A DNA stretch of 64,000 nucleotides from Aeromicrobium ginsengisoli (GCF_004134905.2 NZ_SDPQ02000004.1:205377-269376), one strand, 5' to 3'. Shown: positions 32,399 to 42,376, counted from the first letter of the stretch. Program-made: numbers and translations. The notes: a model not told the origin generated them from the sequence alone.

Positions 32399-34914
32399 CC
32401 GGCCGCCTGGACCGGGGACAGCCGGCCGTACGTCGTGGTGCGCTGGACAGCAGGGCGGCCGGCCAGTGTCGCCATCGTCTCGAGCTCCTCGATCGACTTG
32501 CGGGAGCCGTTCGTCGAGCCGGCCATGCGGCTGATGGTCTCCTCCATGAGCGTCCCGCCGAGGTCGTTGACCCCGCCCTGCAGGACCTGGGTGCAGGTCT
32601 CGGGGCCGAGCTTGACCCACGAGCACTGGATGTTGTCGATCAGGCCGTGCAGCATGATCCGTGCCAAGGCGTGCACCGCGCGGTTGTCGCGCACCGAGGG
32701 GCCCGGCCGGGCGACGCCGGCGAGGTAGATCGGCGAGGACTGGTGCACGAACGGCAGCGGCACGAACTCGGTGAAGCCACCAGTCTCGCGCTGCAGGTTG
32801 CCGATCGTGCGCAGGTGGCCGACCCAGTGACCGGGGTGGTCGACGTGGCCGTACATCATCGTCGAGGTCGTCGGCAGGCCCACCTCGTGGGCCGTGCGGA
32901 TGACGTCGAGCCACTCCGACGTCGGCAGCTTGCCCTTGGTCAGGACCCAGCGGACGTCGTCGTCGAGGATCTCCGCGGCCGTGCCGGGCAGCGAGTCGAC
33001 GCCGGACTCCTTGGCCTGCACGAGGAAGTCGCGCACCGACATGCCCGTGCGCGTCACGCCGTTCATGACCTCCATGGGGCTGAACGCGTGGACGTGCAGA
33101 CCGGGCTCGCGCTGCTTGACGGCAGCGGCGATGTCGAAGTACGCCGTGCCGGGCAGCTCGGGGTCGATGCCGCCCTGCATGCAGACCTCGGTCGCACCGA
33201 ACGCCACGGCCTCGGTGGCCCGGTCGCCGATCTCGTCGAGCGACAGGGTGTAGGCGTCGGCATCCGTACGTCGCTGGGCGAACGCGCAGAAGCGGCAGCC
33301 GGTGTAGCAGACGTTGGTGAAGTTGATGTTGCGGTTGACGATGTAGGTGACCTCGTCGCCGACCGCCTGTCGGCGCAGGTCATCGGCCAGCGCCGTGACG
33401 GCGTCGAGCTGAGCGCCCTCGGCGGTCATGAGGGTCAGCGCGTCGGCGTCCGACAGGCCCGCAGGGTCCCGTTCGGCCGCCCGCATCGCTGCGGCGAACC
33501 CGCCGTCGCCGACCCCGACCAGTGCCGCGTCGCGGCCCGGCTGGCTGTCGCGCAGCACCGACCAGTCGCCGTAGACGTCCTCGAAGTCGCTGCGCCGGTC
33601 GGTCGTACGCCCCACCGTGTCGATCTCGGTGTGCAGGTCGGTGCGGCCCTTCGAGAGCCAGCCCGTCGTGGACCAGCCGCCGTCGGGCTCCTGCCAGGGC
33701 AGTCCCTCCGGGATCGCGTCGGCGCGGGCCAGCCCGTCGTCGGCGACCAGGGCGTCGACGTGCGGGCGCAGGCGCGGGTCGAGCCACGGCTCGGACAGGA
33801 ACTGCGGGTGCGCCGTGAGCCGCTCGGTCAGCGTGAACCCGCGCTCTGCGGCGAGCTCGGCCAGCGCCGTGATCTGCGGCCACGGCTTCTCGGGGTTGAC
33901 GTGGTCGGGGGTCAGCGGACTGATGCCGCCGAAGTCGTCGACGCCGGCGTCCAGCAGCGCGCGGCAGTCGTCGAGCCCCACGAGGTTGGGCGGCGCCTGG
34001 ACCCGCATCGCGGGCCCCATCAGGATGCGCGTCGTGGCGATCGCGGCGAGATACTCCTCGACCTCGAGGTCCGGCGTCAGCCGCATCGCCGTGTCGTCCT
34101 TCGACACGAAGTTCTGGATGATGACTTCCTGGATCGACCCGTAGGTGCGGGCGATCCGCCGCAGCTCGAAGATGCTCTCGACGCGGTCGTTGACGGTCTC
34201 GCCGATGCCGATCAGCAGCCCGGTCGTGAAGGGGATGTTGAGCCGCCCGGCGTCCTCGAGCACCCTCAGGCGTACGGTCGGGTCCTTGTCGGGGCTGGCG
34301 TAGTGCGCCTCGCCCTTCTCCTCATACAGGCGACGGCTCGTCGTCTCGAGCATCATGCCCATCGACGGGGCGGTCGGCTTGAGCCGCGACATCTCCTTCC
34401 AGCTCATGACGCCGGGGTTGAGGTGCGGCAGCAGCCCGGTCTCCTCGAGCACCCGGATCGCCATCGCGCGTACGTACTCCAGCGTGCTGTCGTAGCCGGC
34501 GGCCTCGAGCCACTCCTTGGCGTCGTCCCAGCGGTCCTCGGGCCGGTCACCGAGGGTGAACAGCGCCTCCTTGCACCCCATTGCGGCGCCCTTGCGGGCG
34601 ATGTCGAGCACCTCGTCGGGCGACAGGAACGGGGCGGGCAGCCGGCCCGGGGTCGTCGCGAACGTGCAGTAGTGGCACCGGTCGCGGCAGAGCCGGGTCA
34701 GCGGGATGAAGACCTTCTTGCTGTACGTCACGACACCCGGCCGGCCGGCCGCCTCGAGGCCCGCGTCGCGGACCCGCGCCGCAGCGGCCATGAGCCGGCG
34801 CAGCTCGTCGCCGCGGGCACTCAGCAGACCGGCTGCTTCTCGTGCGTCGATCGTCTTGCCCGCGACGGCCCGCGTGACGGCCCGGCTGATCTCGCGGTCG
34901 CTCGGTGCGCTCAT
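32395..34914 (-). CDS. fbiC: FO synthase, fused CofG-CofH
   Basis: An 839-residue bifunctional radical SAM enzyme that builds the deazaflavin FO from tyrosine and 5-amino-6-ribitylaminouracil. There are two iron-sulfur motifs of the CxxxCxxC type: C76-C80-C83 (CRDRCHYC) in the CofG half and about C536-C540-C543 (CYTGCRFC) in the CofH half. Fusion is usual in actinobacteria, while archaea have two genes. The start is the ATG at 34914. It overlaps cofC at the end and is 58 bp after topoisomerase IB on the same strand. Confidence 0.97.
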   Translation of the reverse strand: MSAPSDREISRAVTRAVAGKTIDAREAAGLLSARGDELRRLMAAAARVRDAGLEAAGRPGVVTYSKKVFIPLTRLCRDRCHYCTFATTPGRLPAPFLSPDEVLDIARKGAAMGCKEALFTLGDRPEDRWDDAKEWLEAAGYDSTLEYVRAMAIRVLEETGLLPHLNPGVMSWKEMSRLKPTAPSMGMMLETTSRRLYEEKGEAHYASPDKDPTVRLRVLEDAGRLNIPFTTGLLIGIGETVNDRVESIFELRRIARTYGSIQEVIIQNFVSKDDTAMRLTPDLEVEEYLAAIATTRILMGPAMRVQAPPNLVGLDDCRALLDAGVDDFGGISPLTPDHVNPEKPWPQITALAELAAERGFTLTERLTAHPQFLSEPWLDPRLRPHVDALVADDGLARADAIPEGLPWQEPDGGWSTTGWLSKGRTDLHTEIDTVGRTTDRRSDFEDVYGDWSVLRDSQPGRDAALVGVGDGGFAAAMRAAERDPAGLSDADALTLMTAEGAQLDAVTALADDLRRQAVGDEVTYIVNRNINFTNVCYTGCRFCAFAQRRTDADAYTLSLDEIGDRATEAVAFGATEVCMQGGIDPELPGTAYFDIAAAVKQREPGLHVHAFSPMEVMNGVTRTGMSVRDFLVQAKESGVDSLPGTAAEILDDDVRWVLTKGKLPTSEWLDVIRTAHEVGLPTTSTMMYGHVDHPGHWVGHLRTIGNLQRETGGFTEFVPLPFVHQSSPIYLAGVARPGPSVRDNRAVHALARIMLHGLIDNIQCSWVKLGPETCTQVLQGGVNDLGGTLMEETISRMAGSTNGSRKSIEELETMATLAGRPAVQRTTTYGRLSPVQAAG

Positions 34915-34972
34915 TCAGCAATTGTGGTCCCCACGTCCACGCGCGGACGCGCCGACCCGCTCAACGCAAACT

Positions 34973-35968
34973 TCAGGCTCGCCGCAGGATGCGTAGGACC
35001 TGGCGTTCGAGGGTGCGGCTCATGGGGGACCCGGGCGCGACGCGGCGATGATCGGCACGCACCGTGACGCCGTCCTCGAACAGGTCGATGATCCGCGGAT
35101 CGACGTACGAGGTCCGGGCGATCGCGGGCGTGTTGCCGAGGTGCTCCGAGACCTCGCGCATCGCCGCTGCGACGGACTTCTTGCGCCGGTTCGGCGTGCT
35201 GCCGTCGCTGCGCGCCAGGGCGAGGGCGGCGATCGAGGTGCCGCGCCAGGTCCTGAAGTCCTTGGCCGTGTAGTGCTCGCCGATGATCTCCTTGACGTAC
35301 GCGTTGACGTCGTCGGCGTCGAGGTCGCGCCACCGTCGGCCCTCCTTGTAGGCGAGCAGACGATCGCCGCCTCCGCGGCGCCGGCGCAGCGTCTCGATGA
35401 CCTCGCGCACCCGTTGGTCGCGCACCGTGACCTCGACGAGCTGGCCGGACTTGGCCGGGTAGGAGAACGTCATGCCGGTCCCGGCGCCGTGCACGTGCTG
35501 CTTCTCCAGCGTCGTGAGGCCGTAGCTGCCGTTCTCCTCGACGTACCGCTCCGAGCCGATGCGGAACATGCCGAGGTCGAGCAGGCTGAATGCCGTCGCG
35601 GCGACCCGTTCCAGGGTCAGGTCGTCGCCGGCGAGGTGGCGGCGGGCCTCGAGGCGGTGCTTGAGCAGCGACGCGGCGAAGCCTTCCATGCGCTCGAACT
35701 TCTCGGTGTCGCGCCGGACCCGCCAGTCCGGGTGATAGATGTACTGCCGCCGACCTGCCGCGTCGGTGCCGACCGCCTGCAGGTGGCCGTTCTCGACGGC
35801 GCAGATCCACACCTCGTTCCACGCCGGCGGGATCACGAGCTGCTTGCACCGCAGGACCTGCTCGGGCTCGAGCGGCCTGCCGTCCTCGTCGAGGAAGCGG
35901 AAGCCACGACCGTGCCGGACCCGCGACCAGCCGGGCGAGCTCGCGGACGTACGGCGCAGGCGGACCAT
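34973..35968 (-). CDS. DNA topoisomerase IB
   Basis: A 331-residue poxvirus-like type IB enzyme that relaxes supercoils through a 3'-phosphotyrosyl intermediate. The N-terminal domain carries IPPAWNEVWIC. The catalytic domain shows FRIGSERYVEENGSYGL, the DFRTWRGT stretch with an active-site Arg, and the nucleophile in TSYVDPRII (Y288). Length is typical for bacterial members. It precedes fbiC in the same direction, perhaps without functional link. No zinc or extra domain is seen. Confidence 0.93.
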   Translation of the reverse strand: MVRLRRTSASSPGWSRVRHGRGFRFLDEDGRPLEPEQVLRCKQLVIPPAWNEVWICAVENGHLQAVGTDAAGRRQYIYHPDWRVRRDTEKFERMEGFAASLLKHRLEARRHLAGDDLTLERVAATAFSLLDLGMFRIGSERYVEENGSYGLTTLEKQHVHGAGTGMTFSYPAKSGQLVEVTVRDQRVREVIETLRRRRGGGDRLLAYKEGRRWRDLDADDVNAYVKEIIGEHYTAKDFRTWRGTSIAALALARSDGSTPNRRKKSVAAAMREVSEHLGNTPAIARTSYVDPRIIDLFEDGVTVRADHRRVAPGSPMSRTLERQVLRILRRA

Positions 35969-36090
35969 GGTGAGATCACGCTAGGTGACGTCCCACCCCA
36001 CCGCATGTCGTAGCGACTCTCGCGACCTCCCGGCCGGCCGGCCCGGTGGCCGTGTCATGGTTCAACCTCGGACACCCTGAGGAGAGCAAC

Positions 36091-37098
36091 GTGGAGCTGA
36101 GGATCGGTTACAAGGCATCGGCCGAGCAGTTCGCGCCGAGGGAGCTCGTCGAGCTCGGCGTCCTCGCCGAGGCGGCCGGCATGGACACCGCGGTCGTGAG
36201 CGATCATTTCCAGCCGTGGCGGCACGAGGGTGGCCACGCGCCGTTCTCGTTGGCGTGGCTGACCGCGGTGGGTGAGCGCACCTCGTCGATCCGGCTGGGC
36301 ACGTCGGTCATGACTCCGACGTTCCGCTACAACCCGGCCGTGGTCGCGCAGGCGTTCGCCACGATGGGCTGCCTCTATCCCGACCGCATCCTGCTCGGCG
36401 TCGGCACCGGGGAGGCGCTCAACGAGGCGGCGTCGGGCTTCGTGGGGGAGTGGCCGGAGTTCAAGGAGCGCTTCGCCCGGCTACGCGAAGCCGTCGACCT
36501 GATGCGGCAGCTCTGGACGGGCGAGCGAGTCGACTTCGAGGGTGACTACTACCGCACGGTCGGCGCGTCGATCTACGACGTACCGGACGGCGGGGTCCCG
36601 GTCTACGTCGCCGCCGGCGGACCGGTCGTGGCGCGCTATGCGGGGCGCAAGGGCGACGGCATGATCTGCACGTCCGGCAAGGGCATGGAGCTCTACGAGG
36701 ACAAGCTCATGCCCGCGCTCGCCGAGGGAGCCGACAAGGCCGGCCGGTCGACCGACGACATCGACCGCATGATCGAGATCAAGGTCTCGTACGACCCGGA
36801 CCCGCAGGTCGCGCTCGAGAACACCCGGTTCTGGGCGCCCCTGTCGCTGACCGCCGAGCAGAAGCACAGCATCGACGACCCGATGGAGATGGAGGCGGCC
36901 GCCGACGCCCTGCCGATCGAGCAGGTGGCCAAGCGGTGGATCGTCAGCTCGGACCCCGACGAGGTCGCGGCGCTGGTCAAGCCCTACGTCGACGCGGGCC
37001 TCAACCACCTGGTGCTGCACGCCCCCGGTCATGACCAGCGGCGCTTCCTCGAGCTCTTCACGACGGATCTGGCGCCTCGGCTCCGCGCTCTGGGCTGA
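36091..37098 (+). CDS. fgd: F420-dependent glucose-6-phosphate dehydrogenase
   Basis: A 335-residue luciferase-like TIM-barrel enzyme that oxidises glucose-6-phosphate to 6-phosphogluconolactone while reducing F420. It matches the mycobacterial Fgd1 layout closely by eye: [17 protein letters not shown], the stretch [17 protein letters not shown] with the catalytic His and Trp, [10 protein letters not shown] and [18 protein letters not shown] at 36091 is preceded by GAGGAGAG. It would supply F420H2 for LLM-family reductases. It stands next to the F420 biosynthesis block, with topoisomerase IB between. Confidence 0.97.
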   Translation: MELRIGYKASAEQFAPRELVELGVLAEAAGMDTAVVSDHFQPWRHEGGHAPFSLAWLTAVGERTSSIRLGTSVMTPTFRYNPAVVAQAFATMGCLYPDRILLGVGTGEALNEAASGFVGEWPEFKERFARLREAVDLMRQLWTGERVDFEGDYYRTVGASIYDVPDGGVPVYVAAGGPVVARYAGRKGDGMICTSGKGMELYEDKLMPALAEGADKAGRSTDDIDRMIEIKVSYDPDPQVALENTRFWAPLSLTAEQKHSIDDPMEMEAAADALPIEQVAKRWIVSSDPDEVAALVKPYVDAGLNHLVLHAPGHDQRRFLELFTTDLAPRLRALG

Positions 37099-37130
37099 GC
37101 CGCGGTCGGGCCCGACGAGGGGTGACCGGT

Positions 37131-38027
37131 TCAGCCGGCCCTGCGGAACGCCCCAGGGGTGACGCCCGCCCGGGCGCGGAAATAGGCAGAGAAGTTCGAC
37201 GGGTCGTCGAAGCCCAGCCGCTCGGCGATCTCGGCCACGGGAGCCTCGCCATGGCTCAGCAGCCGCTTGGCCTCGAGCACGACCCGCTCGTCGATGAGCT
37301 GCTTGGCCGACCGGCCGGTGTGCGCCCGCGCCAGCCGGTTGAGGGTCCGCGGCGAGTAGCCGAGCCGCTCGGCGTAGTGCGTCACCTGGTGCCACTCGCC
37401 GAACCGTCGGTCGATCTCGTCGCGGAACCAGATGTATGCCTCGTGGGTCGCGGCGGGCCCAGCCGTCTGGTCGGCCGGCTGGGCGAGCGCCAGCTGCGTG
37501 AGCAACGCGCCTGTCGCGTGGGCGAGCGCAGCGTCGCGCACGTCGGTGCGGTCGCCTGTCGGCTGCCGTCCGCAGGCGAGCAGCAGCGCCCAGGCCTCGG
37601 CGACCGGCGTTCGCTCAATCAGTGACGCCGGCCAGACGTTCGGGATCGCGGTGCCGGAGGTCCGCACCAGCTCGCGGGTGCGGTCGTCGATCGCGTGCGC
37701 GGCGAACAGCACGCTGGGTCCGTCGATGTCATCGATGCGGCCCCACTGGTGCGTCTGGCCGGCGCGCACCCACAGCACGTCGCCGGGCCCCAAGGCGTAC
37801 GCGGTGAAGTCGACCGTGTGGGTGGCCGTGCCCTCGTCGACGCGGAGCAGCATGTCGAAGTCGAGGCGCTGCGGGGTGAGGAACTCCGCCGGTCCGCCGC
37901 GTACGCGCATCCGCTCGAGGTCGAGCACCTCGATGTCGCCGACCTCGGGGGTCGGCGGGTCGAACTGCACCGGTCGGATGTCATCTGATGCCGGATGTCC
38001 CGTTTTCACCATGTGGTGTCCCGTCAT
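37131..38027 (-). CDS. AraC-family regulator with cupin sensor
   Basis: A 298-residue regulator with an N-terminal cupin (about residues 25-110, with the LGPGDVLWVRAGQTHQW metal-site-like stretch) and a C-terminal AraC helix-turn-helix pair (about 205-298), including YSPRTLNRLARAHTG and LGFDDPSNFSAYFRARAGVTPGAFR. The N-terminal domain should sense a small molecule. It is divergent from the MBL-fold and NTF2 genes, which it may control. The ATG at 38027 is chosen; 38012 is also possible. Confidence 0.88.
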   Translation of the reverse strand: MTGHHMVKTGHPASDDIRPVQFDPPTPEVGDIEVLDLERMRVRGGPAEFLTPQRLDFDMLLRVDEGTATHTVDFTAYALGPGDVLWVRAGQTHQWGRIDDIDGPSVLFAAHAIDDRTRELVRTSGTAIPNVWPASLIERTPVAEAWALLLACGRQPTGDRTDVRDAALAHATGALLTQLALAQPADQTAGPAATHEAYIWFRDEIDRRFGEWHQVTHYAERLGYSPRTLNRLARAHTGRSAKQLIDERVVLEAKRLLSHGEAPVAEIAERLGFDDPSNFSAYFRARAGVTPGAFRRAG

Positions 38028-38041
38028 GACCGTGTGCAGTG

Positions 38042-38084
38042 AGGCTGAGGAGCCTATTTTTACAGGTGACACCACAAGTTCACC
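38042..38084 (+). promoter_or_regulatory. Operator-like elements between the AraC regulator and the MBL-fold gene
   Basis: A small hairpin AGGCT-GAGG-AGCCT (38042-38055) with a T-run (38057-38061) is followed by GGTGA and TCACC arms 10 bases apart (38065-38069, 38080-38084). The second repeat has the one-turn spacing typical of an operator. The first may be a terminator or attenuator. Confidence 0.4.
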
Positions 38085-38100
38085 ACAGATCGGAAGACTC

Positions 38101-38904
38101 ATGACTCTCACCTACACCGTGTTCGACGCGGCACCCGGCTCGCTCAACAAGACCAGCGTCGTCGTCAGCGGCGAGACCGAGGCTCTCGTCGTCGACGCCG
38201 GGTTCACCCGCGCAGACGGCCACCGCATCGTCGCCGAGGTCCTCGACTCCGGCAAGACGTTGACCCGCGTCGTCATCACGGCCGGCGACCCCGACTTCTA
38301 CTTCGGCGCCGAGGTCATCGCCGACGCCTTCCCGGAGGCCACGTTCTCCGCGCCCGCCGACGTCATCGAGCACATCCAGCACTCGTACGAGGGCAAGCTC
38401 CAGGCGTGGGCCCACCTCGGCGCCAACCTGCCGACCCGCCTCGTCGACATCGCCGAGCTGACCGAGACCGTCCTGACGGTCGACGACACCCAGATCGAGG
38501 TGCGCCGCGGCAGCGACCAGCTCGGCGACCGCGCCTGGTACCTGTTCGAGCCGGCCTCGCGCTCGCTCATCGGCGGTGTGCTGCTGTTCGAAGGCCTGCA
38601 CGTGTGGACCGCCGACAGTGCCACCCCCGAGCTCCGCGCAGAGTGGGTCCGCGTCCTCGAGACGCTCGAGGCCCTCGCTCCGGCGTACGTCGTCGCCGGT
38701 CACCGCGTCGCCGGCGCGCCCACCGACCTCACGGCGATCACGCACACCCGCGACTACCTGCGCTTCTTCGAGCAGACCGTCACCGAGTCCGCCACCGCCG
38801 AGGACGCCAAGGCCAAGCTGCTCGCGGCCTACCCCGACGCCGGCCTCGTCATCGCCGCCGATCTCGGCACCAAGGTCGCCAAGGGTGAAATGACATGGGG
38901 CTGA
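38101..38904 (+). CDS. MBL-fold protein with a degenerate metal site
   Basis: A 267-residue protein of the metallo-beta-lactamase superfamily by its start (SLNKTSVVVSGETEALVVDAG) and later VVAGHRVAG. The HxHxDH metal motif should follow VVIT but reads AGDPDFYFG: the first His is Ala and the last is Phe, and only the Asp remains. It probably cannot bind the usual two metals. The C-terminal 50 residues are helical. The NTF2-like gene overlaps its last 10 bases, so they are co-translated. Controlled perhaps by the divergent AraC protein. Confidence 0.75.
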   Translation: MTLTYTVFDAAPGSLNKTSVVVSGETEALVVDAGFTRADGHRIVAEVLDSGKTLTRVVITAGDPDFYFGAEVIADAFPEATFSAPADVIEHIQHSYEGKLQAWAHLGANLPTRLVDIAELTETVLTVDDTQIEVRRGSDQLGDRAWYLFEPASRSLIGGVLLFEGLHVWTADSATPELRAEWVRVLETLEALAPAYVVAGHRVAGAPTDLTAITHTRDYLRFFEQTVTESATAEDAKAKLLAAYPDAGLVIAADLGTKVAKGEMTWG

Positions 38905-39302
38905 TCGACGAGGCGTCGCCCGCCCAGCTCGTACGCCGCCAGTACCTCGCGTCCGCCGCGGGTGACCTCGAGGCGCTGCGGGCGACCCTGGCGCCCGACG
39001 TCGAGTGGACCGAGATGGCTGGGTTCCCACTCGCCGGGACCTACCGGACCCCGACGGGCGTCACGAGCAACGTCATGGAGAAGCTCGGCGCCGACTGGGA
39101 CGGCTGGGCGGCGCACGACGACACCTATGTCGTCGACGGCGAGAACGTCGTCGTGCTGGCGCGCTACACGGCGCAGCACAAGGGGACCGGCAAGCCGCTC
39201 CCCGTACGCGTGGCTCACCACTTCATCGTGCGCGGCGGGCTCATCGTCCGCTTCGAGCAGTTCGTCGACACCGCACTCGTACGGGACGCCGCGACGGCGT
39301 GA
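38895..39302 (+). CDS. NTF2-like / SnoaL-type protein
   Basis: A 135-residue cone-shaped alpha-beta protein of the NTF2 superfamily: an N-terminal helix ending in RQYLASAAGDLEALRATLAPDV is followed by strands with the VEWTEM and FIVRGGLIVRFEQF signatures common to SnoaL-like domains. These proteins bind or isomerise small hydrophobic molecules or act as inert scaffolds. It overlaps the MBL-fold gene. Substrate unknown. Confidence 0.8.
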   Translation: MGLIDEASPAQLVRRQYLASAAGDLEALRATLAPDVEWTEMAGFPLAGTYRTPTGVTSNVMEKLGADWDGWAAHDDTYVVDGENVVVLARYTAQHKGTGKPLPVRVAHHFIVRGGLIVRFEQFVDTALVRDAATA

Positions 39303-39314
39303 CCTGCGCCCGGA

Positions 39315-40016
39315 TCAGGATGACGCGAAGGGTGATCTCAGCAGGTAGCGGCTCGTCGGCACCGTGTCGATGTGGTCCGTCGCCCCGAACGCCGAGGTGC
39401 TGGCCACCATGCGCGTCATCCGGTCATGGAGGTCCGCATCGTCCGCGGCGCCGAAGAAGGCGTGGAGGTCCGTGGTCGCCGCGTCGGGGAACAACTCCTC
39501 GACGATGCCGTCGATCGCCGGCGCGTCGGGAGTGAGCGCGCGGACCACGACGTTCTGGGTGTAGCCGAACGTCGCCTGCGTCTCGATCGCCGCCGGGGTG
39601 TGGTCGACCTGCCACCGCGTGAGCCACGTGGCGCGATCGAGCTCCGGCGGCCGGCGCAGCAGTGCGACGTTCGCGAACCCCGGGCACCGGTCGCCGAGGC
39701 GATCGGGCGGCGGTATGGGCACTGACTCGGTCACAAGGTAGGCCGCGAGGGACTCGCAGTGATCTGCCAGCAGCTCGATGGCCGCGGTGACCTGTGCGCC
39801 GTACGACTGCTGCGCCCAGATGCTGACGACCGCGGCTACCGGGGGTGCGAGCGTCGTCAGGGTCATCAGCGAGTCGCGGACCGCGCCGTCGCGGACGTTG
39901 GTCGCAAGACCCGCGATGCCCAGGTCGAGCAGCTCGTCACCGACGGGTCCGCGGATCCGTTCGCACCACTGGTCGTCAGGCTCCGCGGCGCGGAGCAGCA
40001 CGACGACCTTCTCCAC
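39315..40016 (-). CDS. EthD-like dimeric alpha-beta barrel protein
   Basis: A 233-residue protein with two ferredoxin-like halves. The second half (about 128-233) has the segment LDRATWLTRWQVDHTPAA, which resembles the EthD signature around W-x-H. EthD-like domains occur in polyketide and steroid or ether degradation. It follows the MarR gene after nine bases in the same direction and so shares its transcript. It starts with GTG at 40016. Function not known. Confidence 0.65.
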   Translation of the reverse strand: MEKVVVLLRAAEPDDQWCERIRGPVGDELLDLGIAGLATNVRDGAVRDSLMTLTTLAPPVAAVVSIWAQQSYGAQVTAAIELLADHCESLAAYLVTESVPIPPPDRLGDRCPGFANVALLRRPPELDRATWLTRWQVDHTPAAIETQATFGYTQNVVVRALTPDAPAIDGIVEELFPDAATTDLHAFFGAADDADLHDRMTRMVASTSAFGATDHIDTVPTSRYLLRSPFASS

Positions 40017-40025
40017 GGCCCTGCC

Positions 40026-40517
40026 TCAGGCCGAGGTGGCGAGGGTGTCGGTGTCGGTTGCGATACGACCGAGGAGGGTCAGGAGCAGGTCCCGGTCCTC
40101 CTTGCTCACGCCGTCGAGCGCCCGCGCCTCGGCGGCATCGCGGGCGGTCGCGAACGTGGCGAACATCCGCCGGCCGGCTTCCGTGATCTGGGGAATGCGG
40201 ACCCGACGATCCGACGGGTCGACGGTCCGCACGATCAGCTCCTGCCGCTCGAGCCGGTCGAGCACCGTGATCAGGGTCGTCTTGTCGACGCACACGACAC
40301 GGCTCAGCTCGAGCTGGGTCCGTTGCTGGCCGTCCTCGAGCGCCGCCAGCACGAGCCAGTCACGCGCGTCGTTGAGGCCCATCTCCGCGGCGGCGTGGTC
40401 GAGGTAGATCGTCACGCGGTTGACCGCGGCGTGCAGAAGGATCGTCAGGTCGGCCGGGTACGCCGCAGCACAAGCGGCCAGCGCCTGCGTCTCGGACTCG
40501 TGCAGCGAACTTCCCAT
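40026..40517 (-). CDS. MarR-family regulator
   Basis: A 163-residue dimeric winged-helix repressor. The DNA-binding part is at about residues 45-120: TQLELSRVVCVDKTTLITVLDRLERQ is the recognition helix region, followed by the wing DPSDRRVRIPQIT. The helical ends form the dimer. It is divergent from a DHA2 exporter, a classic arrangement for a drug-responsive repressor. A Cys in the HTH (VVCVD) might make it redox-sensitive. The ATG at 40517 is chosen; 40538 and 40544 are possible. Confidence 0.88.
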   Translation of the reverse strand: MGSSLHESETQALAACAAAYPADLTILLHAAVNRVTIYLDHAAAEMGLNDARDWLVLAALEDGQQRTQLELSRVVCVDKTTLITVLDRLERQELIVRTVDPSDRRVRIPQITEAGRRMFATFATARDAAEARALDGVSKEDRDLLLTLLGRIATDTDTLATSA

Positions 40518-40554
40518 GACCGCAGGGTATCGCCCCATCGACATATGTTCAACG

Positions 40555-40590
40555 TCGGATAAGTCACACTCGGATCGTCTGGACTCGGAT
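40555..40590. promoter_or_regulatory. Three TCGGAT boxes at 15-bp spacing in the MarR-exporter gap
   Basis: TCGGAT occurs at 40555-40560, 40570-40575 and 40585-40590, the last two within ACTCGGAT. The phase of 15 bp puts them on alternate faces. They lie between the divergent starts and may be binding sites for the MarR protein or another regulator. Confidence 0.4.
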
Positions 40591-40656
40591 GATTGTGTCT
40601 CGTACGTTATGGGATGTCGATGAACGCCATCACCCACAACGTAGTGAAGGAACACC

Positions 40657-42144
40657 ATGACCACGATCCAGAACGAGACGCCGACCGGCGTCGACCCGCG
40701 TCGATGGCTGGCGCTGGTCGTCATCGCCGTCGCGCAGCTGATAGTGGTGCTCGACGCGAGCATCGTGAACATCGCCCTGCCGTCCGCCCAGGACGCGCTC
40801 GGCATCTCTGACGCCAACCGCCAATGGGTCGTCACCGCGTATGCCCTGGCGTTCGGCGGACTACTCCTCCTGGGCGGCCGCATCGCTGACTTCGTCGGCC
40901 GCAAGCGCGCCTTCATCATCGGCCTCGTCGGGTTCGGTGTGGCCTCCGCGGTCGGCGGCCTCGCGCAGAACCAGGGCGAGCTGTTCGCCGCCCGCGCGCT
41001 GCAGGGTGCGTTCGCCGCCCTCATGGCGCCGGCTGCGCTCTCGCTGATCAGCGTGACGTTCACCGAGCCCAAGGAGCGCGCGAAGGCATTCGGCGTCTAC
41101 GGAGGCATCTCCGGCGGCGGCGCAGCGCTGGGCCTGATCCTCGGCGGTGTCCTCACCGAGTACGCCTCGTGGCGCTGGACCCTGCTGGTCAACACGCCGA
41201 TCGCCATCGCGACGGCCGTGGCCGCTGCGATCCTCGTCCGCGAGAGCCGCGCTGAGGGCAAGGCTCGCTACGACATCCCCGGTGTCGTGACCAGCACGCT
41301 CGGCCTCGTCGCCCTCGTGTACGGCTTCACCAAGGCCAACGAGAGCGGCTGGTCGGCCACGAGCACGATCCTGCTGCTGGGCGCCGCCGTCGTCCTGCTC
41401 GTCTCGTTCGTCGTGATCGAGCGCAACACCGCTGAGCCCCTGCTGCCCACCCGGGTCTTCCTCGAGCGCAACCGCGCCGCGGCGTTCCTCGTGTCGCTGC
41501 TGCTCGGACTCGCCCTGTTCGGCATGTTCCTGTTCCTCGTCTACTACATGCAGGGCACCCTGCAGTACTCCGCCGTGAAGTCCGGGCTCGCGTTCCTCCC
41601 CTTCAGCGTCGGGGTCGTGGGCGGAGCAGGCGTGGCGAGCGCCCTGCTGCCTCGCATCGGGCCGCGCCCGCTGATGGTGGGTGGCACGCTCGCTGCCGCG
41701 GTCGGCATGTTCCTGTTCGCGCAGATCACGGTCGACGGCAGTTACGTCACCACGGTCCTGCCGGCGCAGATCGTCATGAGCCTCGGCGTCGGACTCGCGT
41801 TCGTCGCGCTCTCGAGCACCGCCCTCATCGGTGTCGAGGACCACGACGCAGGTGTCGCCAGCGCGCTGGTCAACACGACGCAGCAGGTCGGCGGCTCGCT
41901 GGGCACCGCATTGCTCAACACGATCGCCGCCACCGCGACGACCAGCTACATCGCAGCCAACGGGGTCGCCCAGACCTCCCAGGGCCTGGTGCACGGCTAC
42001 ACGGTCGCCTTCAACTGGGGCCTGGGTGCGCTGCTCCTGGCCGCCGTGCTGTCGCTGGTGCTGGTGACCAAGCAGAGCCCGCCGGCCGCCGCCGAGGGTG
42101 ACGAGACGCCGTTCGAGCACGCCGAGGAGCTCGTGGTCGTCTAG
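40657..42144 (+). CDS. MFS multidrug exporter, DHA2 (14-helix) family
   Basis: A 495-residue drug:proton antiporter. The N-terminal VVLDASIVNIALPSAQ is the DHA2 motif D1, GGRIADFVGRKR is the loop-2 motif A, and GPxLGG-like motif C is recognisable as GLILGGVL. About 14 transmembrane helices follow. The divergent MarR gene suggests induction by its substrates. A strong terminator hairpin follows the stop. Substrates unknown. Confidence 0.9.
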   Translation: MTTIQNETPTGVDPRRWLALVVIAVAQLIVVLDASIVNIALPSAQDALGISDANRQWVVTAYALAFGGLLLLGGRIADFVGRKRAFIIGLVGFGVASAVGGLAQNQGELFAARALQGAFAALMAPAALSLISVTFTEPKERAKAFGVYGGISGGGAALGLILGGVLTEYASWRWTLLVNTPIAIATAVAAAILVRESRAEGKARYDIPGVVTSTLGLVALVYGFTKANESGWSATSTILLLGAAVVLLVSFVVIERNTAEPLLPTRVFLERNRAAAFLVSLLLGLALFGMFLFLVYYMQGTLQYSAVKSGLAFLPFSVGVVGGAGVASALLPRIGPRPLMVGGTLAAAVGMFLFAQITVDGSYVTTVLPAQIVMSLGVGLAFVALSSTALIGVEDHDAGVASALVNTTQQVGGSLGTALLNTIAATATTSYIAANGVAQTSQGLVHGYTVAFNWGLGALLLAAVLSLVLVTKQSPPAAAEGDETPFEHAEELVVV

Positions 42145-42159
42145 TCGGCTGCACAACCA

Positions 42160-42198
42160 CCGAAGTCCCCCGCGAACACGCTTCGCGGGGGACTTCGG
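42160..42198 (+). terminator. Terminator after the DHA2 exporter
   Basis: A perfect 17-bp stem pairs 42160-42176 with 42182-42198 around a 5-base loop. It is one of the strongest hairpins in the window. It starts 15 bases after the stop. Confidence 0.9.
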
Positions 42199-42208
42199 CG
42201 TCACGGTG

Positions 42209-42282
42209 TGCCCCCGACAGGAATCGAACCTGTGGCCTACCGCTTAGGAGGCGGTCGCTCTATCCGACTGAGCTACGGGGGC
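42209..42282 (-). tRNA. tRNA-Arg (anticodon CCT)
   Basis: A complete cloverleaf is readable on the minus strand: acceptor GCCCCCG / CGGGGGC, D-arm with GCTC/GAGC, anticodon stem ACCGC/GCGGT with loop CTCCTAA (anticodon CCT, reading AGG), T-loop TTCGATT. CCA is not encoded. 74 nt. Confidence 0.96.
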
Positions 42283-42376
42283 GTGAGGACTCAGGTTATC
42301 CAGTCTTGGTACCAACCCATACGATCGCCTCTATGCGCCATCACCTCAGACGCCTGTGCGCCACAGGGTCCGGGCA

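Noticed and set aside
37105..37116. GTCGGGCCCGAC palindrome as a terminator between fgd and the AraC gene
   Set aside because: The palindrome has no loop and no T-run, so a stable hairpin is unlikely.
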